DNA of 64,000 nt from Mycobacterium sp. PS03-16 (GTDB lineage: Bacteria > Actinomycetota > Actinomycetes > Mycobacteriales > Mycobacteriaceae), in contig NZ_SPQO01000005.1 in NCBI RefSeq assembly GCF_004570325.1, positions 62,001-126,000 on the forward strand, written 5' to 3'. The notes under the pieces were generated by a model, which worked only from the letters and a program-made list of their open reading frames with translations, ran no database searches and had not been told where the DNA came from. Each line of letters opens with the position of its first letter. Position 1 is the stretch's first letter. Both the position numbers and the translations under genes were made by a program. Positions 9,126 to 16,392 of this stretch are shown piece by piece.

Positions 9126-10186
9126 GCGGATTGCCTCTCGCTGGTTCGCGTGTCGCGCTTAGAACGAACCCAGCGCAAGTCGCTGTCGAGCTCGCCATCC
9201 CGGAGGCGCTGTCGAATGGATCGCAGTCGGAAGAAGGTGGGTGCTTCGAATGCGTCGCGTGACAGCCCGCCATCGGAGAACGCCGCCCACAGTTGGGCTA
9301 TCCCTTGGCGCAGAGTCCACTGAGGTTGGTAGCCGGGTAGTTCGCTTTCGATCTTGCCGAAATCCACCCGGTAATCACGAGTGTCCGCGGTGGCGCCGAC
9401 GCCATACTGCACGACACACCCGTCGGCGACCTCGGCCACAGTGTCGGCGACCTCGCGGATCTGGTAGTTCTCGCCGACTCTGCCCACATTGAACGCCTGA
9501 TTGTGGATGGCTCCCGTCGGTGCATCGAGCGCCCTGGCGAATGCCTGTGCAACGTCGAGGACGTGCACAAGGGGTCGCCACGGGGTGCCGTCACTTTGTA
9601 GTATGAGCGTGCCGGAGGTGGCTGCGTAACCGACAAGGTTGTTCACGACGACGTCGGCGCGCAGCCTTCGGGAAAGCCCGTACACCGTGGCATTGCGCAA
9701 AAACACCGGTGAGAAATCTCGGTCTGCAAGCCGTGATACCTGCTGTTCTACCGCGGCTTTCGTCGCGCCGTACGCTGTCACGGGGGCCAAGCACGCCTGT
9801 TCGTCCACCTCTTCGTCGCCACCTTTGCCGTAGAGGCTGCACGATGACGAGTAGACGAAGCGATTGACGCCGGCCGCCTTGGCCGCCTCGGCGAGCCGCA
9901 CGGATGCATGCAGGTTGATGTCATACGTCAGGCCTGGATTGAGATCGGAAAGCGGATCGTTGGAGAGAGCGGCGAGATGCACCACGGCGTCGAAGCCAAC
10001 CAGATGAGCTGGAGTGATATCCCGAAGGTCGATATCCAGCGCGGGAAGCCACTCCGGCGGGGTGGAAAAGTCGCATCCGGCAAAATAGTTGGTGTCAAGC
10101 CCGACCACCTCGTGGCCGAGCTGCCGGAGTACTGGCGTCATCTCCACGCCCAAGTAGCCCAGATGGCCCGTGACGAGAACTCTCAT
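9122..10186 (-). CDS. NAD-dependent epimerase/dehydratase (extended SDR) for nucleotide sugar
   Basis: 354 residues with the extended-SDR pattern: NAD-binding GHLGYLG at 7-13, HLAALSNDP around 70-78, SSSCSLYG around 113-120, and the catalytic YGATK (Y139, K143). Such proteins act as 4,6-dehydratases, epimerases or 4-reductases on nucleotide sugars; sequence alone does not separate these here. Because no classic RfbG is seen, it is the best candidate for dehydration or for a later epimerisation/reduction. It overlaps both neighbours by 4 bases. Confidence 0.85.
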   Translation of the reverse strand: MRVLVTGHLGYLGVEMTPVLRQLGHEVVGLDTNYFAGCDFSTPPEWLPALDIDLRDITPAHLVGFDAVVHLAALSNDPLSDLNPGLTYDINLHASVRLAEAAKAAGVNRFVYSSSCSLYGKGGDEEVDEQACLAPVTAYGATKAAVEQQVSRLADRDFSPVFLRNATVYGLSRRLRADVVVNNLVGYAATSGTLILQSDGTPWRPLVHVLDVAQAFARALDAPTGAIHNQAFNVGRVGENYQIREVADTVAEVADGCVVQYGVGATADTRDYRVDFGKIESELPGYQPQWTLRQGIAQLWAAFSDGGLSRDAFEAPTFFRLRSIRQRLRDGELDSDLRWVRSKRDTRTSERQSA

Positions 10187-11118
10187 CGCCGGTTCGCCAC
10201 GGAGCTCAGGACCGACGGGTCGAACACCAGCACGCCGTCGACACTGCCGTCGTGGTCGTACTGCTCGATCACATGATCGGGAAGCGGATCGAGGTTGTCG
10301 GCACGCCGGAAGTCCCGCAGCGAGGTACCCGTCGAGTCCGAATCGATGTTCTCCGGGCCGGCATGCGCAACGAGATCGTCGACATTCACGGTGCGGAAGT
10401 CGAAACTGATCCGGGCCTCGCGCGTGGTGTTGGGCACCGTGGCGTGCAGTTGAGCTGCCGAGAACGAGATAATGGACCCCGGGTCACCGATGATTCGGAT
10501 TTCGGTACCGGGTTCCCGCCCGTTTTCGAGACGGGGGTGCGGCCGTGGGTCGTCCTTGACATAGCGCGCCGCGTCACGGCGTGATGTCCGATTCCATTCG
10601 TAGGCATCGAACCTGCAACTGGTGTTGTGCGTCGGTTGCTGCCAGAACTCCGGGTGAAAACACATGCAGCTGTCGGCGCTGACCCCACGGACCGGAACCC
10701 ACCAGTTGTTTTGACACTGCGGGGCGGAATACCAGACATCGCGATGCGGCGTGTAGTTGTAGCCCAGTCCCGCATTGAGGTAGGTTGCCGGCGGCACGAT
10801 GCGCAGCTTGGGCACATCGAAGTAGGTCCGCCGGAGATCGGCGCCCAGGTCGGCGAGCACGTTGCGCAGAAGTTCCTTTGATGTCGCGCTGTGCGTGAAC
10901 TGAGTCTTCAGCGGTCCCAGGATGTCGACGTACTCCTCGACGGGAAGTTCCTCGTGGGCCTTAAGCGGATCAATTCCGCCGAAGGCCTCGACGATCACCT
11001 GCCACGCGAACTCCGCGAAGTCGACGACTGCATCGCGCGGGGGCATGCAAAACACCTCGCCCGCGTAGATGCGCGAACGTCGCTCTGCGTCAGAGAGTTT
11101 CGACTGAGTCGAGATCAT
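10183..11118 (-). CDS. 2-Oxoglutarate/Fe(II)-dependent oxygenase-like protein
   Basis: A 311-residue protein with the facial triad spacing of the 2OG-Fe(II)/phytanoyl-CoA dioxygenase class: HRD (H125, D127) within YNYTPHRDVWYSAP, the distal H225 in QLHATVPNT, and R236 in REARISFDF as the likely 2-oxoglutarate-binding Arg. The start ATG at 11118 gives the same 4-base overlap seen at most junctions in this operon; an ATG three codons earlier is also in frame. The role is probably hydroxylation or oxidative tailoring of a sugar or acyl intermediate; the substrate is unknown. An oxygenase in a nucleotide-sugar operon is unusual. Confidence 0.75.
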   Translation of the reverse strand: MISTQSKLSDAERRSRIYAGEVFCMPPRDAVVDFAEFAWQVIVEAFGGIDPLKAHEELPVEEYVDILGPLKTQFTHSATSKELLRNVLADLGADLRRTYFDVPKLRIVPPATYLNAGLGYNYTPHRDVWYSAPQCQNNWWVPVRGVSADSCMCFHPEFWQQPTHNTSCRFDAYEWNRTSRRDAARYVKDDPRPHPRLENGREPGTEIRIIGDPGSIISFSAAQLHATVPNTTREARISFDFRTVNVDDLVAHAGPENIDSDSTGTSLRDFRRADNLDPLPDHVIEQYDHDGSVDGVLVFDPSVLSSVANRR

Positions 11119-12026
11119 GAATGCCATGGTTCCGTCCTCTCCAACAGGTGAATATTGATCGAAGGCCGTACCACTCGGTACGGCAGACGTGGTGCTATGT
11201 GGTTGGAGCGAGTTCGGTGCTGTACCCGACTCATCGCTTCAACGTCGAGCGGTCGGCGACGGCCGCCCACGACCGTGCTCAACACGCGCTTCCCGTCTCG
11301 GATCGCACGCAAATTTGATTTGCCCGCCCGGCGCGGCATCTCGAGGCTGGGCACCTCGGCGATCCGTAGCCCGGCCTGCATCGCGCGAACGGTCATCTCC
11401 GCCTCAATCTCAAATCCGGTTGCCGTGAGCTCGAGCAGGTCGAGGTAGCGGCGATGGAAGGCGCAGAATCCGTAGCACAGATCGGTGAGCTCGGATCCGT
11501 AGAGGGAGTTGAAGACTCCGAGCAGGAATCGGTTACCCATTCGCCGGAACCGGGTGATGTCCAATGACCCACCGCCACCGATGAATCGCGAGCCTTTGAC
11601 GAAGTCGTAGCCGTTGGCGAGGAAGTGGAGATAGTGACGAATCTCCTGTGGGGCCATGCTGCCGTCGGCGTCCATCATGACGATGATGTCGCCTGAGGCA
11701 GCCAGGAATCCGGTCCGCAGCGCGCTTCCCTTGCCGACTCCCTCTTGGGTGACGACCTTGATGTCCGGTCGGTAGCTGCGGGCAGTTATCAGTGTGGCGT
11801 CGGTCGAATTGCCGTCGACCAGGATGATTTCGTTCACCTCGTCGGCGATCTGCTCGAGCACCCAGGCGATGTTCCTGGCTTCGTTTCTGACCGGTATCAC
11901 CAGGCTGACGGTGGGTGCGGTCTGCGCTGCACGGGGATGTCCCGGCTGGTGAATGAGGGCTAGGGGCTCCGGAAGTGGCATACCGGTACGTGTCCCGTTG
12001 CCGTTCGTGGACAAAACCTCGGTCAT
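11115..12026 (-). CDS. Family 2 glycosyltransferase, dolichyl-phosphate-sugar synthase-like
   Basis: 303 residues. VSLVIPVRNEARNI (40-53), a DGNSTDAT stretch, and MMDADGS with the DAD metal motif at 119-121 match the polyprenyl-phosphate mannosyl/glucosyltransferase (DPM1-like) branch of GT2. No membrane segment is evident. It probably transfers a sugar from a nucleotide donor to polyprenyl phosphate, priming the lipid-linked intermediate or giving a donor for the GT-C-like protein at 359-2122. The start overlaps the glutaminase stop by 4 bases. Confidence 0.85.
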   Translation of the reverse strand: MTEVLSTNGNGTRTGMPLPEPLALIHQPGHPRAAQTAPTVSLVIPVRNEARNIAWVLEQIADEVNEIILVDGNSTDATLITARSYRPDIKVVTQEGVGKGSALRTGFLAASGDIIVMMDADGSMAPQEIRHYLHFLANGYDFVKGSRFIGGGGSLDITRFRRMGNRFLLGVFNSLYGSELTDLCYGFCAFHRRYLDLLELTATGFEIEAEMTVRAMQAGLRIAEVPSLEMPRRAGKSNLRAIRDGKRVLSTVVGGRRRPLDVEAMSRVQHRTRSNHIAPRLPYRVVRPSINIHLLERTEPWHS

Positions 12027-12811
12027 ATCTGTTCCTCACTAATTTCTGACGATGTGGTCTGACTTGCCATCGAGGTGGGGACACCGCACCTGATGACCTG
12101 CATCGGTACGACCCGCCGAGCCGTTCGGACGCTGTTGCGCCAGCGGTTGGTACTGGTCAGATCGACGACGTCACCGTCACTGAGAACCTGGAACTCGTCG
12201 GCCCACTCCGCGATCGCAGCGATGTCACTGGTCGCGAAGTCGCCATGTGGCGTCCGCGCGATGAGAAGCGGCGAGCGGTGGGCGGCCAGCACGATTCGGC
12301 CGGTGCGGTGTTCGAGCACAGCGAGCGCCCAGGAACCGTCGACGGGCGTCAGCGCCGCGTCCACGGCATCGAACAGATCCCCGGAGACCTTCAGCTGATC
12401 TTCGACAAGGTGGCACAGGACCTCGCTGTCGACTGACGTGGCGATGCGGTGACCCGACATCGTCAGGGCCTGCCGCAGCGTGTCGGCGTTCTCGATCGTG
12501 CCGTTGTGCACGACGCTGATCCGGCCGGCGCAGTCGGTGTGCGGATGTGCGTTCCTCTCGGTGACCGGCGCGCCGGTCGCCCACCGGGTATGACCGATGC
12601 CGGCACCGTCGAGCTCGGGTCCGGCCCACTTACGCATCACCTCGGCGAGCGCGCCGAGTCGCCCCACCGTCCGCAGTCGCGCAACGTCGCCGCGGGTGGT
12701 CCGCACCGCGAGCCCTACCGAGTCGTAGCCGCGGTATTCCAGCCGGCGGAGCCCGGTGAGAAGGTAATCAACCGCCGGCGTGTACGTGCGACACGCGATG
12801 ATTCCACACAT
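12023..12811 (-). CDS. Stand-alone GlmS-type glutamine amidotransferase (class II glutaminase) domain
   Basis: 262 residues equal to only the N-terminal half of glucosamine-6-phosphate synthase (usually ~600 residues). Glutaminase residues are present: the nucleophile Cys2 (MCGIIA), R76-W77 in HTRWATG, N103-G104 in VHNGTIEN, and D128 in SVDSEV. Both sugar-isomerase (SIS) domains are absent, and the gene stops cleanly with a 4-base overlap to the next gene, so it is not an obvious truncation. It could supply ammonia to a partner enzyme or act as an amidohydrolase on a substrate unlike glutamine. First gene of the operon; the AGGGA ribosome-binding site lies 8 bases upstream inside a small hairpin. 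Confidence 0.88.
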   Translation of the reverse strand: MCGIIACRTYTPAVDYLLTGLRRLEYRGYDSVGLAVRTTRGDVARLRTVGRLGALAEVMRKWAGPELDGAGIGHTRWATGAPVTERNAHPHTDCAGRISVVHNGTIENADTLRQALTMSGHRIATSVDSEVLCHLVEDQLKVSGDLFDAVDAALTPVDGSWALAVLEHRTGRIVLAAHRSPLLIARTPHGDFATSDIAAIAEWADEFQVLSDGDVVDLTSTNRWRNSVRTARRVVPMQVIRCGVPTSMASQTTSSEISEEQI

Positions 12812-12820
12812 CAGCGATGT

Positions 12821-12833
12821 CCCTGAAGCAGGG
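12821..12833 (-). promoter_or_regulatory. Hairpin overlapping the ribosome-binding site of the glutaminase gene
   Basis: CCCTG-CTT-CAGGG on the minus strand is a perfect 5-bp stem with a 3-base loop. The distal arm contains the AGGGA ribosome-binding site of the operon's first gene. Sequestering it could tune translation of the whole coupled operon. The stem is short, so this is suggestive only. Confidence 0.35.
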
Positions 12834-12857
12834 TTGCCAACTCGAAAAGCATTCCCC

Positions 12858-12898
12858 CACTATCGATGCGGACGATGCCCACGTATATGGACCATCGG
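12858..12898 (-). promoter_or_regulatory. 41-bp two-block element, copy A, in front of the glycan operon
   Basis: On the minus strand: CCGATGGTCCATATAC, a 16-base spacer, then TCGATAGTG. The same layout with the same spacer length occurs at 14063-14103: the first block agrees at 13 of 16 positions and the second at 9 of 9, while the spacers agree at only about 4 of 16. The second block resembles a -10 box (GATAGT) and the first covers the -35 zone without looking like TTGACA, as expected for an activator-dependent promoter. The last base is 46 bases before the glutaminase ATG. It begins just after the stop of the LuxR-type gene at 12901. Confidence 0.6.
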
Positions 12899-12900
12899 AC

Positions 12901-13635
12901 CTAACTTTGGCTAGTCCGAGGTCTAGATCTCGAGTCGCCGCGCGCGGTGCGGGAGAGTGCCGCGGCTTCGACGCGCGTGCCGACACGAAGTTTGGTGAGG
13001 ACGCCGTGTACGTGGATTTTCACCGTGTGTATCGATATGGACAGCTGCACTGCGATGTCCTGATTCGAAAGACCCAGTTCCAGCATCTTGAGGATCTGGG
13101 TTTCTCGCGTTGTCAGAGCTAGTTCTCTGACCGCCGGCAGCTGCCTCGGCGCAAGGTTCGAGATTCGACGCATCAGCATCGCCAAAGCCGCAGGCGAACA
13201 CCTCGAGTCACCCGAAACGACGTCCCCGATCAGTACGACCAGGTCGTCAAGATTGTCAGTTCTCATGTGATAACCAGCCACCCCGGCCTCGGCGCACGCG
13301 ACGATGTCGAATTCGTCGTCTTCCGACGCGCCGAGCGCGATCACCTTCGTGTGTTGACTGATGTTCGTCGCGGCTTCCAACAGCAGATGACTGCCTCGAG
13401 CAGCCATGGTGAGAAGGAGAATGCCCGGCGCGGCGGCTCCGGCCGCCTCCAGAAGCGAAGGTAGATCCCATGCGGTTGCTGGCTTTCTGACCCCGATGAG
13501 CTCCAGCACGGCAGCGAGGTTCTCGCGATGCAGCCGGCAGTCGTCAACGATGAGGATCCGCTCGTCGCGCAGGTGCGCCCGGTACGCCATGCGCGCTCGA
13601 GCCGCCGCCAATCCGGTGCTGTCGATAGAGTTCAT
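12901..13635 (-). CDS. NarL/FixJ-type (LuxR-HTH) regulator with degenerate receiver domain, copy 1
   Basis: 244 residues: a receiver-like domain (~25-150) and a C-terminal LuxR-type helix-turn-helix (LTTRETQILKMLELGLSNQDIA, ~175-235). The acidic pair is kept (D31-D32), but the phospho-acceptor position is T76 (GILLLTMAARG instead of LLDxxMP), the switch Thr is Gly (VIALGA), and the conserved Lys is Arg (GYHMR). Phosphorylation by a histidine kinase is therefore unlikely; it may respond to a ligand or protein partner. No histidine kinase is adjacent. Position directly upstream of the glycan operon and next to element A suggests it controls that operon. Confidence 0.85.
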   Translation of the reverse strand: MNSIDSTGLAAARARMAYRAHLRDERILIVDDCRLHRENLAAVLELIGVRKPATAWDLPSLLEAAGAAAPGILLLTMAARGSHLLLEAATNISQHTKVIALGASEDDEFDIVACAEAGVAGYHMRTDNLDDLVVLIGDVVSGDSRCSPAALAMLMRRISNLAPRQLPAVRELALTTRETQILKMLELGLSNQDIAVQLSISIHTVKIHVHGVLTKLRVGTRVEAAALSRTARGDSRSRPRTSQS

Positions 13636-14062
13636 GTCGCTGCCGTCACGATCGCGGTGACAGCGGAATTCGGATCTGGCCGGTCCATCGGAGGCGCGGG
13701 CGATCCGTGCCTGGCACCCGCCGGCGTTTCAGGGATCACCATCCGGCCCGCCTGGCTTACCCCCGGCGGATCTAGCTGCCGTCCTCATTGGCCCGCCGAC
13801 GACGATGGAAGGGATGGAAGGGGTGACCCGTTCAGTCCTGGAAACGTCGAGATGTTCTCGCGGTCCGGCGGGGAAGGAGCGAGGAGGCGAGTGTCGTCGT
13901 TCGGCATGGGCAGCAGCGAGACGCTGAGGGCGAGGGACCCGGCGAACGCCGCAGCCGCGACCGAACGGTTGGCTGACCTCGGCGCCGGCTGGGGGCGCCG
14001 TTGCACTCTCTCATCAAGGGAGTGCCGCCCTTCGCTGACGCATCGAGCGTGTGACACCGCTT
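13636..14062. other. Leader or intergenic stretch between element B and regulator copy 1
   Basis: About 430 bases without a convincing gene. It would form a long 5' leader for regulator copy 1 if transcription starts at element B. It contains an inverted repeat at 14003-14025 (GCACTCTC, 7-base loop, GGGAGTGC; one mismatch or G-U pair) and one weak small reading frame, listed separately. Confidence 0.4.
13785..14006 (-). CDS. Possible small exported protein (weak)
   Basis: A 73-residue frame from a GTG at 14006 has an Arg-rich N-terminus followed by a hydrophobic stretch (SVAAAAFAGSLALSVSLL) and a polar Pro/Ser-rich tail, as in a small secreted protein. The same frame can be extended to an ATG at 14093, which lies inside element B. 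The ribosome-binding site is poor and no family is recognised. It may be chance in GC-rich DNA. Confidence 0.22.
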   Translation of the reverse strand: MQRRPQPAPRSANRSVAAAAFAGSLALSVSLLPMPNDDTRLLAPSPPDRENISTFPGLNGSPLPSLPSSSAGQ

Positions 14063-14103
14063 CACTATCGACCCTGGTCACCGGGCCGTACATGGACCGT
14101 TGG
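14063..14103 (-). promoter_or_regulatory. 41-bp two-block element, copy B, between the two regulators
   Basis: On the minus strand: CCAACGGTCCATGTAC, a 16-base spacer, TCGATAGTG. It matches copy A at 12858-12898 in both blocks and in exact spacing. It lies ~40 bases past the stop of regulator copy 2 and points toward regulator copy 1, so it may drive that gene. Confidence 0.6.
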
Positions 14104-14143
14104 GGCTATTTCCGCATCGGTTCCAGGACTAGTCCTTGAACGG

Positions 14144-15019
14144 TCAGATCGGTATGCCGGATCGCCGAACATACGCCGCGGCCTCGGCGCGGGTGCTCAC
14201 TCCCAACTTGCCGAGCAGGCTGTGCACGTGATTTTTTACCGTATGCAGTGCAATGCACAGGTGATCTGCGATGTCTCTATTCGAGAATCCCGACTCGAGC
14301 AATCGCAAGATCTGAATCTCCCTCGCGGTGAGAACTAGTTCCTTGGTCTCCGGCTTTCGTTGTGCGGCAAGAGCGGAAAGACGCCGCAAAAGTATGGCGG
14401 AGACCTTCGGCGAGCAGGACGACTCGCCGCGAGCCACTCGGGCCATGAGAGCGAATAAGTCCTCGAGCGATTCCGCCCGCAAGTGATATCCGTCGACGCC
14501 GGCCTCTGCGCACGCGACGATGTCGGGTTCGTCGTCCTCGGAAATGCCGACAACGATCACTTTTGTGTCCGGGCATGCCTCTCTGACCAGGCGGACGAGG
14601 TTCGTCTTCTCACGGCTCCCCATGTTGACGAGAGCGACATCCGGGGGGGAGGCGCTCAACGCCGCGCAGAGCGACTGCAGATCGCCGGCGACTGCCGGCG
14701 TGGTCCCAGCGTAGGCACGGAAAACGGCCGCGAGGTTCTCCCGCTGCAAGGTGCAGTCGTCAACGATGAGGATATTGATCGCGGCGAGTTCGCCCTCGCC
14801 GTCACAGGGCCCGACTGACTGTTGAACTGCTGTCTCGGTAAGGATCTCATCGGTATACCGATAATTTGCCCTCGTCAGGAATGCCTTCGAGGAGGTCGAT
14901 GGGCGAAGGAGAGCGCTGGGGATCGATGCGACGTTGCCCTCGCGCCGAGCGCCATCAAGGCGGAATGAGGTGATTTCATGGCGCCGCCCCTGGTCGGCGC
15001 CATGTGCTGGATGAGCCAC
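14144..15019 (-). CDS. NarL/FixJ-type (LuxR-HTH) regulator with degenerate receiver domain, copy 2
   Basis: 291 residues from the only in-frame ATG; the first ~80 residues look unlike protein of this family, so the true start may be a later non-ATG codon. Receiver-like domain from ~82 (ILIVDDC, D87-D88) and C-terminal LuxR-type HTH (LTAREIQILRLLESGFSNRDIA). The phospho-acceptor position is N132 (PDVALVNMGSRE), the switch Thr is Gly (VIVVGIS) and the Lys is Arg (GYHLR). It shares the last two changes, and stretches such as VDDC, RENLAAV, SEDDE and DIVACAEAGV, with the regulator at 12901-13635, so the two are paralogues from a local duplication. Confidence 0.82.
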   Translation of the reverse strand: MAHPAHGADQGRRHEITSFRLDGARREGNVASIPSALLRPSTSSKAFLTRANYRYTDEILTETAVQQSVGPCDGEGELAAINILIVDDCTLQRENLAAVFRAYAGTTPAVAGDLQSLCAALSASPPDVALVNMGSREKTNLVRLVREACPDTKVIVVGISEDDEPDIVACAEAGVDGYHLRAESLEDLFALMARVARGESSCSPKVSAILLRRLSALAAQRKPETKELVLTAREIQILRLLESGFSNRDIADHLCIALHTVKNHVHSLLGKLGVSTRAEAAAYVRRSGIPI

Positions 15020-15621
15020 TTCTCGACTGCACTTTCATATGACGATCTGTTATTCAGTTCGGTGAGCGAATCAGGCCTGTCAGGTTGGTGGGACGGCGAC
15101 TGACGGCACACCGTAGTCAAAGGAGAGGAAGCCCCCCGCCTCGCACATACCCCGCTTCGTCGGTTTGCCTCCTACGGGGTTCGCCTATGGTAGGCGTTTG
15201 CCAGCAATGAGGTCAACCGTATGACCGAGTGCGAACTCGCAAACATTCCGTTGGGAACTAGACCGAACTAGGACCAAGAGCCACCCCCGACACAAACTAG
15301 CTGCTGAGGGTTAATCTCCGTCGCAGTCAACTCCGCTAAGGTCAAAAATGACCTGCTCAAAATGTTGACAATCGTGAGCACCCAACAGTGGACGGGTTCC
15401 GAACCGCCGCAAAGTGAGAGATCCTCAGGCACGCACAGCAGTGTTTGCTTGACCATCCGCTTGAGCACTCGACGCGGACCGTCGAGTTAGGCGAACCATT
15501 TCGGAGATCTTGATAAAGTTCGTCAAAATTTGCTGGATCGGGTTGCGGCTGGGCTGTGCGCGCTCACCGCTCGGCGGCGACCCTCGCTGCATTCTGGACG
15601 TCGCCCGGGCGCGCGACTGCC
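15020..15621. other. Gene-poor, comparatively AT-rich intergenic stretch
   Basis: About 600 bases between regulator copy 2 and the PE-like gene. It holds two perfect short inverted repeats: CGCCTA-TGG-TAGGCG followed by TTTG (15182-15196) and GGTCA-AAAA-TGACC (15340-15353), plus a direct repeat of GAACTAG(G)ACC near 15255-15275. A 66-residue minus-strand frame at 15268-15468 has no recognisable family. The promoter of regulator copy 2 should lie in the left part, but no clear boxes were identified. It marks a visible compositional change between the glycan region and the GC-rich sterol locus. Confidence 0.5.
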
Positions 15622-16368
15622 CTACAGCATCCGCCGCGCGAGATCCTCGATCTCGGCGTCCGTTGCAGGCGCAGGCGGCGGAATCGGCGCCGGACCCGCG
15701 CTCGGGCGGTGCTCCGACGGCCCGGCTTCGGCCCGCTCGAGCAGTGGCGGTTTCTCGCGGTCGCGTGATTCCTTATCGTCGCGATGATCGGCATCGCGAG
15801 AGACAGGTTCGGGCTCTCGCGCCTGCGGCGCGGCACCGGCACCCGGCTGACCCGAACCCGGCTGTCCCGCAGTAGGTTGCGCCGCGCCGGACGGCGGCGG
15901 ACCTGCCGGCGCGCCTGCACCGCCCGCCGGTGCACCACCCGCGCCCGGCGAGCCGCTGCCGCCCTGACCGCCGAACTGCTGCGCCATCTGCATGGCCTGC
16001 TGCATCATCTGGCCGAACATGCCGCCGCCCTGCCCACCGCCCCCGGCCTGGCCGGCCTGGCTCGCCGCCTGCCCGCCCATCTGGCCGAGCTGCCCCAGCA
16101 TGCCGGTGATCTGGCCGACCGACTGCGACCCGGCGTCGTCGGCGTTCTGGTACGCCGATTGCGCGGTGACCAGCTTCCCGGAGAACATGCCCTCCTTCGC
16201 CTGCAGCGCAGCCACATTCGCGGTCAGCGGCGCGGCGAGTGTGGGCAGCACGGCGGAGATGGTCGCGCTCATCGCGTCCTCCCCCGGCGGCAGCATCGGC
16301 ATCTGCGGCAACTCCACCGAGGCGGCGTTCCAGGAGATGCCCTCGGGCTTCTTGAGTGGATCGGTCAC
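15622..16368 (-). CDS. PE-like type VII secretion substrate with Gly/Pro-rich tail
   Basis: 248 residues. The N-terminal ~100 residues are predicted helical, Ala-rich, without Cys, and end in AYQNADDAG, which contains the YxxxD secretion signal (Y73, D77) used by ESX systems. The following ~80 residues are low complexity (Gly, Gln, Met, Pro, Ala), then a charged Arg/Asp/Glu/Pro tail. The gene follows a PPE-like gene by 24 bases, as PE genes pair with PPE genes, although here the order is PPE-like first. It is probably exported as a heterodimer with that partner. It does not have the strict PE N-terminus, so 'PE-like' is a structural call. Confidence 0.65.
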   Translation of the reverse strand: MTDPLKKPEGISWNAASVELPQMPMLPPGEDAMSATISAVLPTLAAPLTANVAALQAKEGMFSGKLVTAQSAYQNADDAGSQSVGQITGMLGQLGQMGGQAASQAGQAGGGGQGGGMFGQMMQQAMQMAQQFGGQGGSGSPGAGGAPAGGAGAPAGPPPSGAAQPTAGQPGSGQPGAGAAPQAREPEPVSRDADHRDDKESRDREKPPLLERAEAGPSEHRPSAGPAPIPPPAPATDAEIEDLARRML

Positions 16369-16392
16369 CGGAGGGCCTCCTGCGCTGTGCGA

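Noticed and set aside
12023-12811. Pseudogene call for the short GlmS-like gene
   Set aside because: Active-site residues are intact and the stop overlaps the next start by 4 bases, so it is a designed end rather than decay.
13528-14139. Plus-strand 203-codon frame across the regulator leader
   Set aside because: It starts inside regulator copy 1 in antisense, crosses element B and has no protein-like pattern.
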